Shown piece by piece: positions 34,216-42,150 of a stretch of 45,344 bases of DNA. The DNA is from an uncultured Paraglaciecola sp. (GTDB lineage Bacteria; Pseudomonadota; Gammaproteobacteria; Enterobacterales; Alteromonadaceae). Below the pieces are notes generated by a model. The model was not told the DNA's origin. It saw only the letters and a program-made list of their open reading frames with translations, and did not search any database. A program made the translations under genes and the position numbers. Every line of letters begins with the position of its first letter. Position 1 is the first letter of the stretch. The DNA is taken from the NCBI RefSeq assembly GCF_913020055.1, contig NZ_CAJWCF010000026.1, forward strand, positions 1 to 45,344. Direction: 5' to 3'.

Positions 34216-36339
34216 GTGCTTACCCCTTCACTAAACCCCAAACTTAACCTTTCAGCACCCGATTGGAATACAGTCACTCAAGTGACTGTTACTGAGGATG
34301 CCTACTTAACCGAAGATACTTCAGTGATCCTGCCGACTTCGGAGGGTTTATTACATGTAAGTTTTCACATGTGTGGAGTACGCCTAAGACTAGCTGGTAA
34401 GTCTAGTGCCAATTATGAAATGTTGCTGCAGGAGCCTGCTCCCCTGCCCTGTCAACTCACTCACTTTGAACACAGTACGTCTATTACCTCAGGTAACAAC
34501 GAACTGATTATTCAACATGCTCCTTTTTCATTTTTATTAAATTGCGATGGAAAGACGGTACAAAAAACCCCGAATGATGGCCATTTTGTGCGCCAATATC
34601 GTATTCCGCCTCTAGCAAAAACCACACAAGGTTGGTTATTTAGTTTAGATTTAGGTGCTGAAGAAGCGGTGTATGGTTTAGGCGAAAAATGGTCAAGCCT
34701 GAATAAACGGGGGCAGTTTATTCGCTCATATAATCACGACGCTTTGGGGGTAAACGCCGAAGTCTCATACAAAAACACACCTTTTGCTTGGAGCCCACAA
34801 GGCTGGGGTGTATTTGTTCATACACCAGCTCCAGTGACGCATGCGATTGGTTACGCTCCTTGGTCACAACGGGCTTATGCCTTGTTGATAGAAGACGACG
34901 CATTAGACATATTTTTACTGACAGGTAAAAACGGTGGTGAGATGATCCATCACTATACCGAACTAACAGGCAAAGCCCCGGTTCCGCCAGTCTGGAGTTT
35001 GGGTGTTATTTTATCTAAAGCCTATTACAAAGATGTGCCGGAACTAATGGCTACCGCTAAATCAGTGCGTGAGCACAACATGCCCTGCGATGTGATCACA
35101 TTAGATGGACGCGCTTGGCAAGATACAGATACACGTTTCGCCTTTGAATGGGACCCTAAAAGATTTGCTGATTTCCCGCCCAGTAAAGTAATAAGTGACT
35201 TAAAAGCCATGCACTTTAAAGTGTGTATTTGGGAATACCCTTTAGTCTCTGTGCAAAACCCATTGTTTGAAGACATGGCTCAAAAAGGCTGGTTACTGAC
35301 GGACAGACGCACTGGTGATGCCTACCGATACCAATGGGATATGAGTGCTTTTGCCGAAGTACTTACGCCATTACCTGAGTCAGGCATAGTCGATTTTACC
35401 CACCCTGAGGCATTTGCATTTTGGCTGGAATCACATAAACCCCTATTCGACTTAGGCGTAGATATGATCAAAGCCGACTTTGGTGAGCAAGTAGAAGATG
35501 ACAATATGCTCGCTTACAATGGTGATTCAGGGCATCGATTACACAATGTATATAGCTTACTGTATAACCGTTGTGTGTATGAAGCAGCTGAAAAATACAG
35601 TCAAACACAACCATTTTTATTTAGTCGTAGTGCATGGATTGGTTCACAACGCTACCCAAGTCAATGGGGTGGAGATCCTCAGGCCGATTGGGGCGGACTG
35701 ATTGGAAGTATTCGAGGCGCTTTATCTTGGGGCATGTCGGGCGCACCCTATTTTGCTACTGACGTAGGCGGATTTTACAAAGATACGCGAGACTCTGAGT
35801 TATTTGTTCGTTGGTCACAAACAGCGGTGTTTTCAGCGCATATGCGTTTACATGGCATTGGTCAGCGAGAACCTTGGAGTTATAGTTCAGAAGCTGAAAA
35901 TGCAGTTAATCAAGCGCTGAAACTGCGTTACCAGCTCATCCCTTATATTCAAATATCAATGCTCCAAGCGAGTCAATCTGGTATGCCTTTGATGCGCGCC
36001 ATGGCGTTGGCGTTTCCCGACGATAGGTTAGCCAGAGGGTTTGAAATACAGTTTATGTTTGGTGACGATTTATTGGTGGTACCTTGCACACAAGCAGGTG
36101 GTGAGGTGGAATTTTATCTGCCACAAGGGCAATGGTTAAGATTCCCAGACCAACAAATATTCACTGGCGGCAGAGTGCACAAACTGGCGTTAACCCTAGA
36201 TGAAATTGCCGTATTTGTTCCCGCAGGGCATAAAATTCCCATTGGCCCCGATGTGTTGCATACCGAACAATTAGACAACCCAACAATTGGTAACCAAATC
36301 AGTCATTACTGGCCAGCTAAAAATGCAAAGTCACCATGA
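34216..36339 (+). CDS. GH31 glycoside hydrolase, alpha-xylosidase/alpha-glucosidase-like (cytoplasmic)
   Basis: A 707-residue family GH31 retaining alpha-glycosidase. The nucleophile is D421 in MIKADFGEQ and the acid/base is D487 in QWGGDPQADW, 66 residues apart as in E. coli YicI. Further family blocks are VYGLGEKWSSLNKRGQF, WSLGVILSKAYYKDVPE, IVDFTHPEAFAFWL, SGAPYFATDVGGF and the late RAMALAFPDD. No signal peptide is visible, so it acts in the cytoplasm on an imported glycoside. The sulfoquinovosidase active-site pattern is absent. The start is GTG 34216, 12 bases after AGAGG. Its stop overlaps the TRAP small-permease start (ATGA), so hydrolysis and transport are coupled. The exact sugar, glucose or xylose, cannot be fixed. 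Confidence 0.88.
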   Translation: MLTPSLNPKLNLSAPDWNTVTQVTVTEDAYLTEDTSVILPTSEGLLHVSFHMCGVRLRLAGKSSANYEMLLQEPAPLPCQLTHFEHSTSITSGNNELIIQHAPFSFLLNCDGKTVQKTPNDGHFVRQYRIPPLAKTTQGWLFSLDLGAEEAVYGLGEKWSSLNKRGQFIRSYNHDALGVNAEVSYKNTPFAWSPQGWGVFVHTPAPVTHAIGYAPWSQRAYALLIEDDALDIFLLTGKNGGEMIHHYTELTGKAPVPPVWSLGVILSKAYYKDVPELMATAKSVREHNMPCDVITLDGRAWQDTDTRFAFEWDPKRFADFPPSKVISDLKAMHFKVCIWEYPLVSVQNPLFEDMAQKGWLLTDRRTGDAYRYQWDMSAFAEVLTPLPESGIVDFTHPEAFAFWLESHKPLFDLGVDMIKADFGEQVEDDNMLAYNGDSGHRLHNVYSLLYNRCVYEAAEKYSQTQPFLFSRSAWIGSQRYPSQWGGDPQADWGGLIGSIRGALSWGMSGAPYFATDVGGFYKDTRDSELFVRWSQTAVFSAHMRLHGIGQREPWSYSSEAENAVNQALKLRYQLIPYIQISMLQASQSGMPLMRAMALAFPDDRLARGFEIQFMFGDDLLVVPCTQAGGEVEFYLPQGQWLRFPDQQIFTGGRVHKLALTLDEIAVFVPAGHKIPIGPDVLHTEQLDNPTIGNQISHYWPAKNAKSP

Positions 36340-36878
36340 TTAAGTTGCAGCAAGCTTTGTTCGCAATCAACAGGCCATTGGGTAAACTCAATTATGTGCT
36401 GGCAAGTGTAGCCAAAAATCTAGCCGGTGGATTACTTGCACTGATGTTAGGCATGGTTTTAGCGCAGGTGTTTTTTCGCTATGTGCTTAATGATTCATTG
36501 GCATGGACTGAAGAATTGGCAAAATTTTCCATGGTCTGGGTCGCATGTTTAGTCGCACCTTGGGCCTATCGTGCACATCTAAATGTCTCAATCCAAATGT
36601 TTGCCGATGCATTGCCGGCAGTATTGCGCAGAATTACCGAACTAATGATCACTTTATTGGTAATAGTTATTTGCGGCATATTTTTTATCCAGAGCTTAGA
36701 GTTTTGGCAAACAGGATTGAGTATTAATGCCTCGTCTGTTCCTATCAAATTAGCGTATTTTTATAGTTGTGCACCCTTTGCTTTTGGTTCGATATGTCTG
36801 GTGGGTTTAGAAAAACTGATAGAACAACTATGTTTGCCCTTAGACCATTGCTTCACCCCACCTCAGGATACCGTCTAA
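36336..36878 (+). CDS. TRAP transporter small permease (DctQ family)
   Basis: A 180-residue membrane protein with four predicted helices and the DctQ signature QVFFRYVLNDSLAWTEELAK (about residues 46-65) followed by FSMVWVACLVAPWAYRAHLN. In TRAP transporters the Q subunit scaffolds the large permease and docks the periplasmic binding protein. The start overlaps the GH31 stop by four bases, and dctM follows after one base. TRAP systems use the sodium gradient, which suits a marine cell. Confidence 0.9.
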   Translation: MIKLQQALFAINRPLGKLNYVLASVAKNLAGGLLALMLGMVLAQVFFRYVLNDSLAWTEELAKFSMVWVACLVAPWAYRAHLNVSIQMFADALPAVLRRITELMITLLVIVICGIFFIQSLEFWQTGLSINASSVPIKLAYFYSCAPFAFGSICLVGLEKLIEQLCLPLDHCFTPPQDTV

Positions 36879-36879
36879 T

Positions 36880-38166
36880 ATGTCCTTAAGTTACTTTTGG
36901 GTCTTTATCTTATTATTAACTGCTGGTGCACCAGTCATTTTCGCACTGTTAATTGGGCCTGGCGTCAGCCTGATTTTAGATGGCAAAGAAGTGTTTTTTT
37001 CTGCCCTTTTAAATAGATTGTACTCAGGCATGAACTCTTTTCCATTAATGGCGGTTCCGTTTTTTATACTCGCGGGCGAACTTATGAACCAAGGGGGCAT
37101 AACCCAATCTATTGTAAGATTTAGCCAAACTCTAATAGGCCACTACCGAGGCGGGTTAGCACAAGTGAATATATTATCTTCTGTGTTATTTGCAGGTTTA
37201 TCAGGCTCTGCGGTAGCAGATACTTCGGCACTAGGTAAAATGCTTATTCCGGCGATGGAGAAAAATGGCTACAGCAGGCGTTTTGCCGCTGCGGTGACAG
37301 CCGCATCGTCAGTGATTGGCCCTATCATACCGCCCTCTGGCATTATGATTCTTTACGCCTTTATTATGAATGTGTCTGTTGCTGGTATGTTTTTGGCCGG
37401 TATTGTGCCAGGCGTATTAATTTGCGCGGGTTTGATGTTAATGACTAATCGAATTGCAAAGAAACGCAATTACCCTGTTGCCAATGCCAAAGCTAATTGG
37501 CATCAACGTGGTAGTGCACTAAAAAGCTCCTTTTTACCTTTATTAACCCCAGTTATTTTATTAGGCGGCATAGTACTAGGCGTGTTTACCCCGACTGAAG
37601 CGGCAGCAGTAGCGGCAGGTTATGCTCTAATTATCACTCTATTTGTCACCAATACTTTAAAACTATCAAAGCTGCCGACGATATTAATTAACGCTGCAGT
37701 GCAGTCTGGAACCATTTTGTTATTGGTCGGTTCGGCAGTAACCTTCGCGTGGATCATCACAGTATCAGGCATGGCAGATATGCTCGCCTCAGAAATTACA
37801 GGCATAACCGATAATGTGTTATTGCTGCTGTTAATCATCAACTTATTCTTATTTGCCATAGGCATGTTCTTAGATGCTGGACCCGCCATTTTAATTTTAG
37901 GCCCGGTCCTTGCCCCAATATTTATTTCTCTTGGCATCGACCCGTTACATTTTGCGGTCATCATGTGTGTGAATTTAACCGTTGGGCTTGCTACCCCTCC
38001 AATGGGTCTAGTGTTGTTTGTTGCAGCGTCTGTATCCGGCGAAAAAACCGAAAATATTGCCTTAGAAATGTTGCCTTTTTTAGCGGTTGAAGCAACTGTA
38101 ATACTTTTGATCACTTACTTCCCGGCACTCACTATGACCTTACCTACGTATTTTGGATTCGCTTAA
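36880..38166 (+). CDS. TRAP transporter large permease (DctM family)
   Basis: A 428-residue, about 12-helix elevator-type permease. DctM signatures are FPLMAVPFFILAGELMNQGG, LSGSAVADTSALGKMLIPAM, AAVTAASSVIGPIIPPSGIM, FTPTEAAAVAAGYAL and VNLTVGLATPPMGLVLFVAA. It moves the substrate handed over by DctP in exchange for inward Na+ flow. The gene lies one base after dctQ and one base before dctP, a complete and compact TRAP operon. The family mainly transports carboxylates and other acids. Confidence 0.93.
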   Translation: MSLSYFWVFILLLTAGAPVIFALLIGPGVSLILDGKEVFFSALLNRLYSGMNSFPLMAVPFFILAGELMNQGGITQSIVRFSQTLIGHYRGGLAQVNILSSVLFAGLSGSAVADTSALGKMLIPAMEKNGYSRRFAAAVTAASSVIGPIIPPSGIMILYAFIMNVSVAGMFLAGIVPGVLICAGLMLMTNRIAKKRNYPVANAKANWHQRGSALKSSFLPLLTPVILLGGIVLGVFTPTEAAAVAAGYALIITLFVTNTLKLSKLPTILINAAVQSGTILLLVGSAVTFAWIITVSGMADMLASEITGITDNVLLLLLIINLFLFAIGMFLDAGPAILILGPVLAPIFISLGIDPLHFAVIMCVNLTVGLATPPMGLVLFVAASVSGEKTENIALEMLPFLAVEATVILLITYFPALTMTLPTYFGFA

Positions 38167-38167
38167 C

Positions 38168-39208
38168 ATGACGACAAAACGCTTAATATTACTGCTTGTT
38201 TATGGGCTGATTGTCATTGGTTGTTTAGTCGGTATTTTTCGGGCCAGTGTAACAAAGGCGGAATTTACCATTAAAGCGTCTATTCAAGCCTCCACTCAAG
38301 ATGAAGACTATGTCGGTCTATTGGCATTCAAGGAATATGTGGAACAAAAAAGTAATGGTCGAGTACAAGTTCAATTGTATGCGTCAGGACAATTTTGTGG
38401 CAGCGTTCCTGAATGTATCGGCAGTTTGCAATCGGGGGTTTTAGAAATGTTCCCCAGTACAGCTGGCGGTACAGGCAACTTTTTTGCACCCGCACAGGTC
38501 TTGGACTTACCCTATGTATTTACCAGTGACGTCCAGGCAGAGTGTGTATTAGATGGACCGATATTGCAGAAAATGCGAGAAACAGTACTAAGCAAAGGTT
38601 TAAATATTCGTTTGATTGGTGTTTCTAATACGGGCGGTTGGCGTAACTTTGCGACTACAAATAAACCGATCCACAGTCCTGATGATTTAATAGGTCAGAA
38701 AATTCGGACTACTCCAGCTGAAATTCAGCAAGAGTTAGCCAGACAATTAGGGGCTAACCCTACCCCTATTTCCTGGGCAGAACTTTATACTGCGTTAGCA
38801 ACCGGCGTGGTTGAAGGCAGCAAAAATGGTATCCAAGATATTATCGGCGCTAAGTTAGAAGAACATTTAAAATACATCATCCTTGATGGGCATTCCTATA
38901 TGGCCACCCTTTGGTGGTTTTCTGAACCTATATGGAAAACGCTACCAGAAGATATTCAGCAAATTGTACTAGAAGGTTTTGCCAAACAAAAAGCGGCTGC
39001 CAGTTTGTTCGTTGCTACTCAGGAAAGTCACTCTTATAGGATTTTTGAACAAGCAGGTGGCACTATTTATCATCCATCTGTTGCAGAAAAACAGGCATTT
39101 AAAGACGCTTCGGTCAACATGCGTCAGTGGTTTATCAGTAAATTCGGAAAAGATTGGCTAGATTTATTGGAATTATCTGTCGCACAATGTAACGCCAACA
39201 TCAATTAA
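38168..39208 (+). CDS. TRAP transporter substrate-binding protein (DctP family), possibly membrane-anchored
   Basis: A 346-residue DctP-type binding protein. The conserved arginine that salt-bridges the carboxylate of most TRAP ligands is present in DDLIGQKIRTTP (about residue 183), followed by NPTPISWAELYTALATGVVE and GSKNGIQDI. The N-terminus MTTKRLILLLVYGLIVIGC ends in a lipobox-like VIGC, and hydrophobic residues continue beyond it. The protein may therefore be a lipoprotein or stay anchored instead of being fully soluble. An additional cysteine pair lies at FCGSVPECIG. The ATG at 38168 lies one base after the dctM stop; the frame also opens at 38153 inside dctM. Last gene of the operon. 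Confidence 0.9.
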   Translation: MTTKRLILLLVYGLIVIGCLVGIFRASVTKAEFTIKASIQASTQDEDYVGLLAFKEYVEQKSNGRVQVQLYASGQFCGSVPECIGSLQSGVLEMFPSTAGGTGNFFAPAQVLDLPYVFTSDVQAECVLDGPILQKMRETVLSKGLNIRLIGVSNTGGWRNFATTNKPIHSPDDLIGQKIRTTPAEIQQELARQLGANPTPISWAELYTALATGVVEGSKNGIQDIIGAKLEEHLKYIILDGHSYMATLWWFSEPIWKTLPEDIQQIVLEGFAKQKAAASLFVATQESHSYRIFEQAGGTIYHPSVAEKQAFKDASVNMRQWFISKFGKDWLDLLELSVAQCNANIN

Positions 39209-39253
39209 CACACTCCATACCACCTAGCAATTAACGTCTAAGCAACAAAATGA

Positions 39254-39282
39254 TTGCAAATATTTTACTTAAAGGTTAAATT
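39254..39282 (+). promoter_or_regulatory. Candidate promoter of the TonB receptor gene
   Basis: TTGCAA (39254-39259) and TAAATT (39277-39282) are spaced 17 bp, each matching the sigma-70 consensus at four of six positions. The predicted start lies about seven bases before the operator palindrome. Confidence 0.45.
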
Positions 39283-39295
39283 TTCCACGTCTTCT

Positions 39296-39309
39296 GTCTT
39301 ATATAAGAC
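39296..39309. promoter_or_regulatory. Predicted GntR operator 2
   Basis: GTCTTATATAAGAC is a perfect 14-bp palindrome, 140 bp before the receptor start codon. It shares 13 of 14 bases with operator 1 at 34103-34116. Confidence 0.7.
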
Positions 39310-39448
39310 GCATAAGGTAATTCAATATAATAATAATAATGGGTGTAATCATCCAATAACACATAAGCCGTCACCTCAGGCAGCTAAAATACTTTTCCCT
39401 GAGGCGAGACAACATAATTAGATCAAGAAAGAATCTTGGGAGAACACA

Positions 39449-41830
39449 ATGCACTTTAAACCCAGTAACTTACATACAAGTATTAGCAAAGCCCTTGCAC
39501 TGTCTGCGTGTCTGACATTCGGTTTAACCGCCAACGCTCAAGAAGCCGAGAATGAAGAATCCAAAGGCTTTGAAACAATCACTGTTACAGCGCAAAAACG
39601 TGTTGAAAACCTAAATGAAGTGCCCGTAGCTGTAACTGTTCTTAGAGAAGATCAAATTAACTCAGCATTTTCGGCCAACATTGAAGGTCTGCAAGCGTTA
39701 GTACCTTCTGTTAGCTTTAGAAAAGGTAACACCACTCGAAATTCTGCAATTACTATCCGTGGTGTAGGCACAATTTCATTTAGTGTTGCTGCTGAACCAA
39801 GCGTATCTACTGTAGTTGATGGCGTGGTATTAGGGCGTTCTGGACAAGCTTTTGTGGACTTATACGACCTTGAGCGTATTGAAGTTTTACGTGGTCCTCA
39901 AGGTACACTTTTTGGTAAAAATGCATCAGCTGGTGTGGTTAACATCACAACCAAGCGCCCATCAGATGAATTTGAAGGCAGCTTTGAAGCCACCTTATTT
40001 CAAGACAACGAATACCGTTTAAAAACCAGTGTGTCCGGCCCGTTAAACGATAACGTAAGTGGCAGTTTAACCGTTTTAAAATCTCAATTTGATGGATACA
40101 TTAATAACGTTTATAACAACCAAACAGTGAGTGGCTACGACAAAGAAGGCGTGCGTGCCATGCTGGATATCGAAGCGACGGGTGACACAGACATCTTGTT
40201 TATCTTTGAAAATGTAAATTCGAATGACAGCTGTTGTGCAGATTTAGAACTGACTCCAAGTGGTCGTCATAATTCAGAAGCTTCACCTAATAGTACAGGT
40301 ACTGGAGATTTAGATCTTGAACAAAGACAATTAGATCATGATTTTGAAACCCGTACCTTAGATGAAACCACGGCATTTTCAGTACAAGTAGACAAAGAGC
40401 TAGGTGATCATCAATTTACCTCTATTACTGCCTATCGTAGTTGGAACAATACTGAATTTCGTGAAGGAGATTTCACCTCCACCGCTGGTGACCTACCTTT
40501 TCCTGTTTTTGGCGTTCCCTTTCAATTGCATGATGTTGGCCCTCAAGAATGGGATCAAATATCTCAGGAATTGCGTATAGCCTCTCCAACTGGCGAAGCT
40601 TTTGATTACCAAGCTGGTTTCTTTTGGTGGAATCAACAATCTGAGCGTAACTTCACTCGTGATGCTAGTTGCCAGAATAATGGTGGTCAATTCCAAACGG
40701 CTATTGGCAATTATCTGACTGACGTATTGGGGGTTGCCAGTCCATCTGATGCCGACATAGAACAATTTATTAGCGATGAAAGCTTAAGTTGTAATGCTAA
40801 CGATATTGTAAGTGCTACTGCTTACATGGAAACCGAGTTTGATAACTGGGCATTATTTGCCGATGGTAAATACCATATCAATGACGACTTTAGATTGTTA
40901 TTTGGATTACGCTATACCGATGACGAAGTCAGTTATTCCCACAACAGAAACAGCAATGATCAATACGGACGTAAAGGAGTTGGCGTGCGTGAAGCCTCTC
41001 TTGATACCAATTATAACGGCTCGACTGATGAATCAAATTTTTCTGGCAAATTTGGCGCGCAATTTGATATCAACGACGACAGTATGGTTTACGCTACATA
41101 CTCTCAAGGTTATAAAGGCCCTGCCTTTAACGTGTTTTACAACATGTCTGAAAACGATACCTTACCTATTGGTGCAGAAACATCAGATGCTTATGAGTTA
41201 GGTTACAAATATGCAAGTCGCGACTTGATTTTTAACGCGGCCATATTCCGCACTGAAATTGATGGATTTCAAGCCAATAATCCAGAATTGCTCGACGGGG
41301 TGTTTATCACTCGTTTAACTAATGCAGGTTCAATTATCACTCAAGGCGCAGAATTTGACTTTATGTGGCAAGCCACAGACCAGTTAACGCTAACAGGTGG
41401 CCTTTCAACAGTTGACGCTGAAGTAGATCAGTTCCTTTGCCCAGTTGGCTTAGAGACATGTGATGGCAGCTCTGGTGATGACTTACCCTTTTCACCTGAC
41501 TTAAAATACTCAGTCACCGGGGAATATGTGTGGGAATTAGATGATATGGAAATATTTCTAAATGGTTCATATGTTTACACCGATGAAATTTTTGCAGGAG
41601 CGCCTGGCGCCACGCCAACAACCAACCCAGAAGCCCTATTGCCTGACTACGGTATTTTTAATGCCAGTTTAGCATTCTCATTTAGTGATGATGATTACCG
41701 TATTTCCATAATTGGTAAAAATTTGACTGACGAAAGTTATGTCACTACGTACAGCGGTGACAACTTCCGTTATCAGATCCCACGTGACGCAGATCGCTAC
41801 TTTGGCGTGCAACTGCGAGCAAAATTTTAA
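39449..41830 (+). CDS. TonB-dependent outer-membrane receptor
   Basis: A 793-residue receptor for energised uptake through the outer membrane. The signal peptide ends at ANA before QEAENEE. A TonB box-like FETITVTAQKR follows, then the plug domain (about residues 55-170, VPVAVTVLREDQINSAFSAN, TIRGVGT, LRGPQGTLFGKNASAGVVNI) and a 22-strand barrel ending in GVQLRAKF. Three cysteine-bearing loop regions (DSCCADL, ASCQNN with LSCNAND, LCPVGLETC) could form extracellular disulfides. It is the non-SusC type common in Alteromonadales and Caulobacter, with no SusD partner. GntR operator 2 lies upstream and the gene follows the GH31-TRAP operon, so a glycoside is the likely ligand. Confidence 0.92.
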   Translation: MHFKPSNLHTSISKALALSACLTFGLTANAQEAENEESKGFETITVTAQKRVENLNEVPVAVTVLREDQINSAFSANIEGLQALVPSVSFRKGNTTRNSAITIRGVGTISFSVAAEPSVSTVVDGVVLGRSGQAFVDLYDLERIEVLRGPQGTLFGKNASAGVVNITTKRPSDEFEGSFEATLFQDNEYRLKTSVSGPLNDNVSGSLTVLKSQFDGYINNVYNNQTVSGYDKEGVRAMLDIEATGDTDILFIFENVNSNDSCCADLELTPSGRHNSEASPNSTGTGDLDLEQRQLDHDFETRTLDETTAFSVQVDKELGDHQFTSITAYRSWNNTEFREGDFTSTAGDLPFPVFGVPFQLHDVGPQEWDQISQELRIASPTGEAFDYQAGFFWWNQQSERNFTRDASCQNNGGQFQTAIGNYLTDVLGVASPSDADIEQFISDESLSCNANDIVSATAYMETEFDNWALFADGKYHINDDFRLLFGLRYTDDEVSYSHNRNSNDQYGRKGVGVREASLDTNYNGSTDESNFSGKFGAQFDINDDSMVYATYSQGYKGPAFNVFYNMSENDTLPIGAETSDAYELGYKYASRDLIFNAAIFRTEIDGFQANNPELLDGVFITRLTNAGSIITQGAEFDFMWQATDQLTLTGGLSTVDAEVDQFLCPVGLETCDGSSGDDLPFSPDLKYSVTGEYVWELDDMEIFLNGSYVYTDEIFAGAPGATPTTNPEALLPDYGIFNASLAFSFSDDDYRISIIGKNLTDESYVTTYSGDNFRYQIPRDADRYFGVQLRAKF

Positions 41831-41846
41831 TCCTTAGTGTGTGTTG

Positions 41847-41883
41847 GCGCTCTACTTCTTAGTAAGTTAGAGCGCTTTTTTTT
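41847..41883 (+). terminator. Intrinsic terminator of the TonB receptor gene
   Basis: GCGCTCTA (41847-41854) pairs with TAGAGCGC (41868-41875). The inner CTT/AAG can extend the stem with a bulge. Eight T residues follow (41876-41883). It starts 16 bp after the stop codon. Confidence 0.9.
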
Positions 41884-42150
41884 GCCTGTACCTAGTCACC
41901 CATATAACCAATGAACAGGTAAAGCGCAAAACAATAAAGTGAGTTTGATGTTCATTTAACTCCCTACGCCCAGCCCCACATAGCCTTTGTTACTAGATGC
42001 AAACGAGTTGCCTTTTTCCAAAGTAAAACTTAAAACAATTCAAGCAAAACCCGCCGATTGCTCTTTCCTCTGGTTATTAAGAAGTTTTACGTTAAAATGC
42101 AAAGACTCTAACTTAAATAAGCTGAGAAAATTCTGAAGTATTTCGCGTCA
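41884..42150. other. Gap before the diguanylate cyclase gene
   Basis: No gene is seen in these 267 bp. The final bases may belong to the next gene, because a non-ATG start just before 42151 would give it a better signal peptide. Confidence 0.4.

Larger units (their letters stand above)
39209..39448. other. Regulatory gap before the TonB receptor gene
   Basis: This 240-bp stretch holds a -35/-10-like pair, the second GntR operator and a leader hairpin (CCTCAGG 39374-39380 with CCTGAGG 39398-39404). It ends with GGGAG as ribosome-binding site before ATG 39449. No terminator for the TRAP operon is evident. Confidence 0.6.

Noticed and set aside
34216..36339. Reading the GH31 enzyme as a sulfoquinovosidase, which would fit acidic-substrate TRAP transport
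   Set aside because: The region before the nucleophile reads LDGRAWQDTDTRFAFEWDP, which resembles YicI-type enzymes. I do not see the glutamine/arginine/tryptophan pattern that binds the sulfonate in YihQ-type enzymes, and no sulfoglycolysis genes are adjacent.
39449..41830. Interpretation of the TonB receptor as a SusC-type glycan receptor within a polysaccharide utilisation locus
   Set aside because: No SusD partner and no SusC-type N-terminal carboxypeptidase-like extension are present, and there are no secreted glycanases. It is the simple receptor type common in Alteromonadales.
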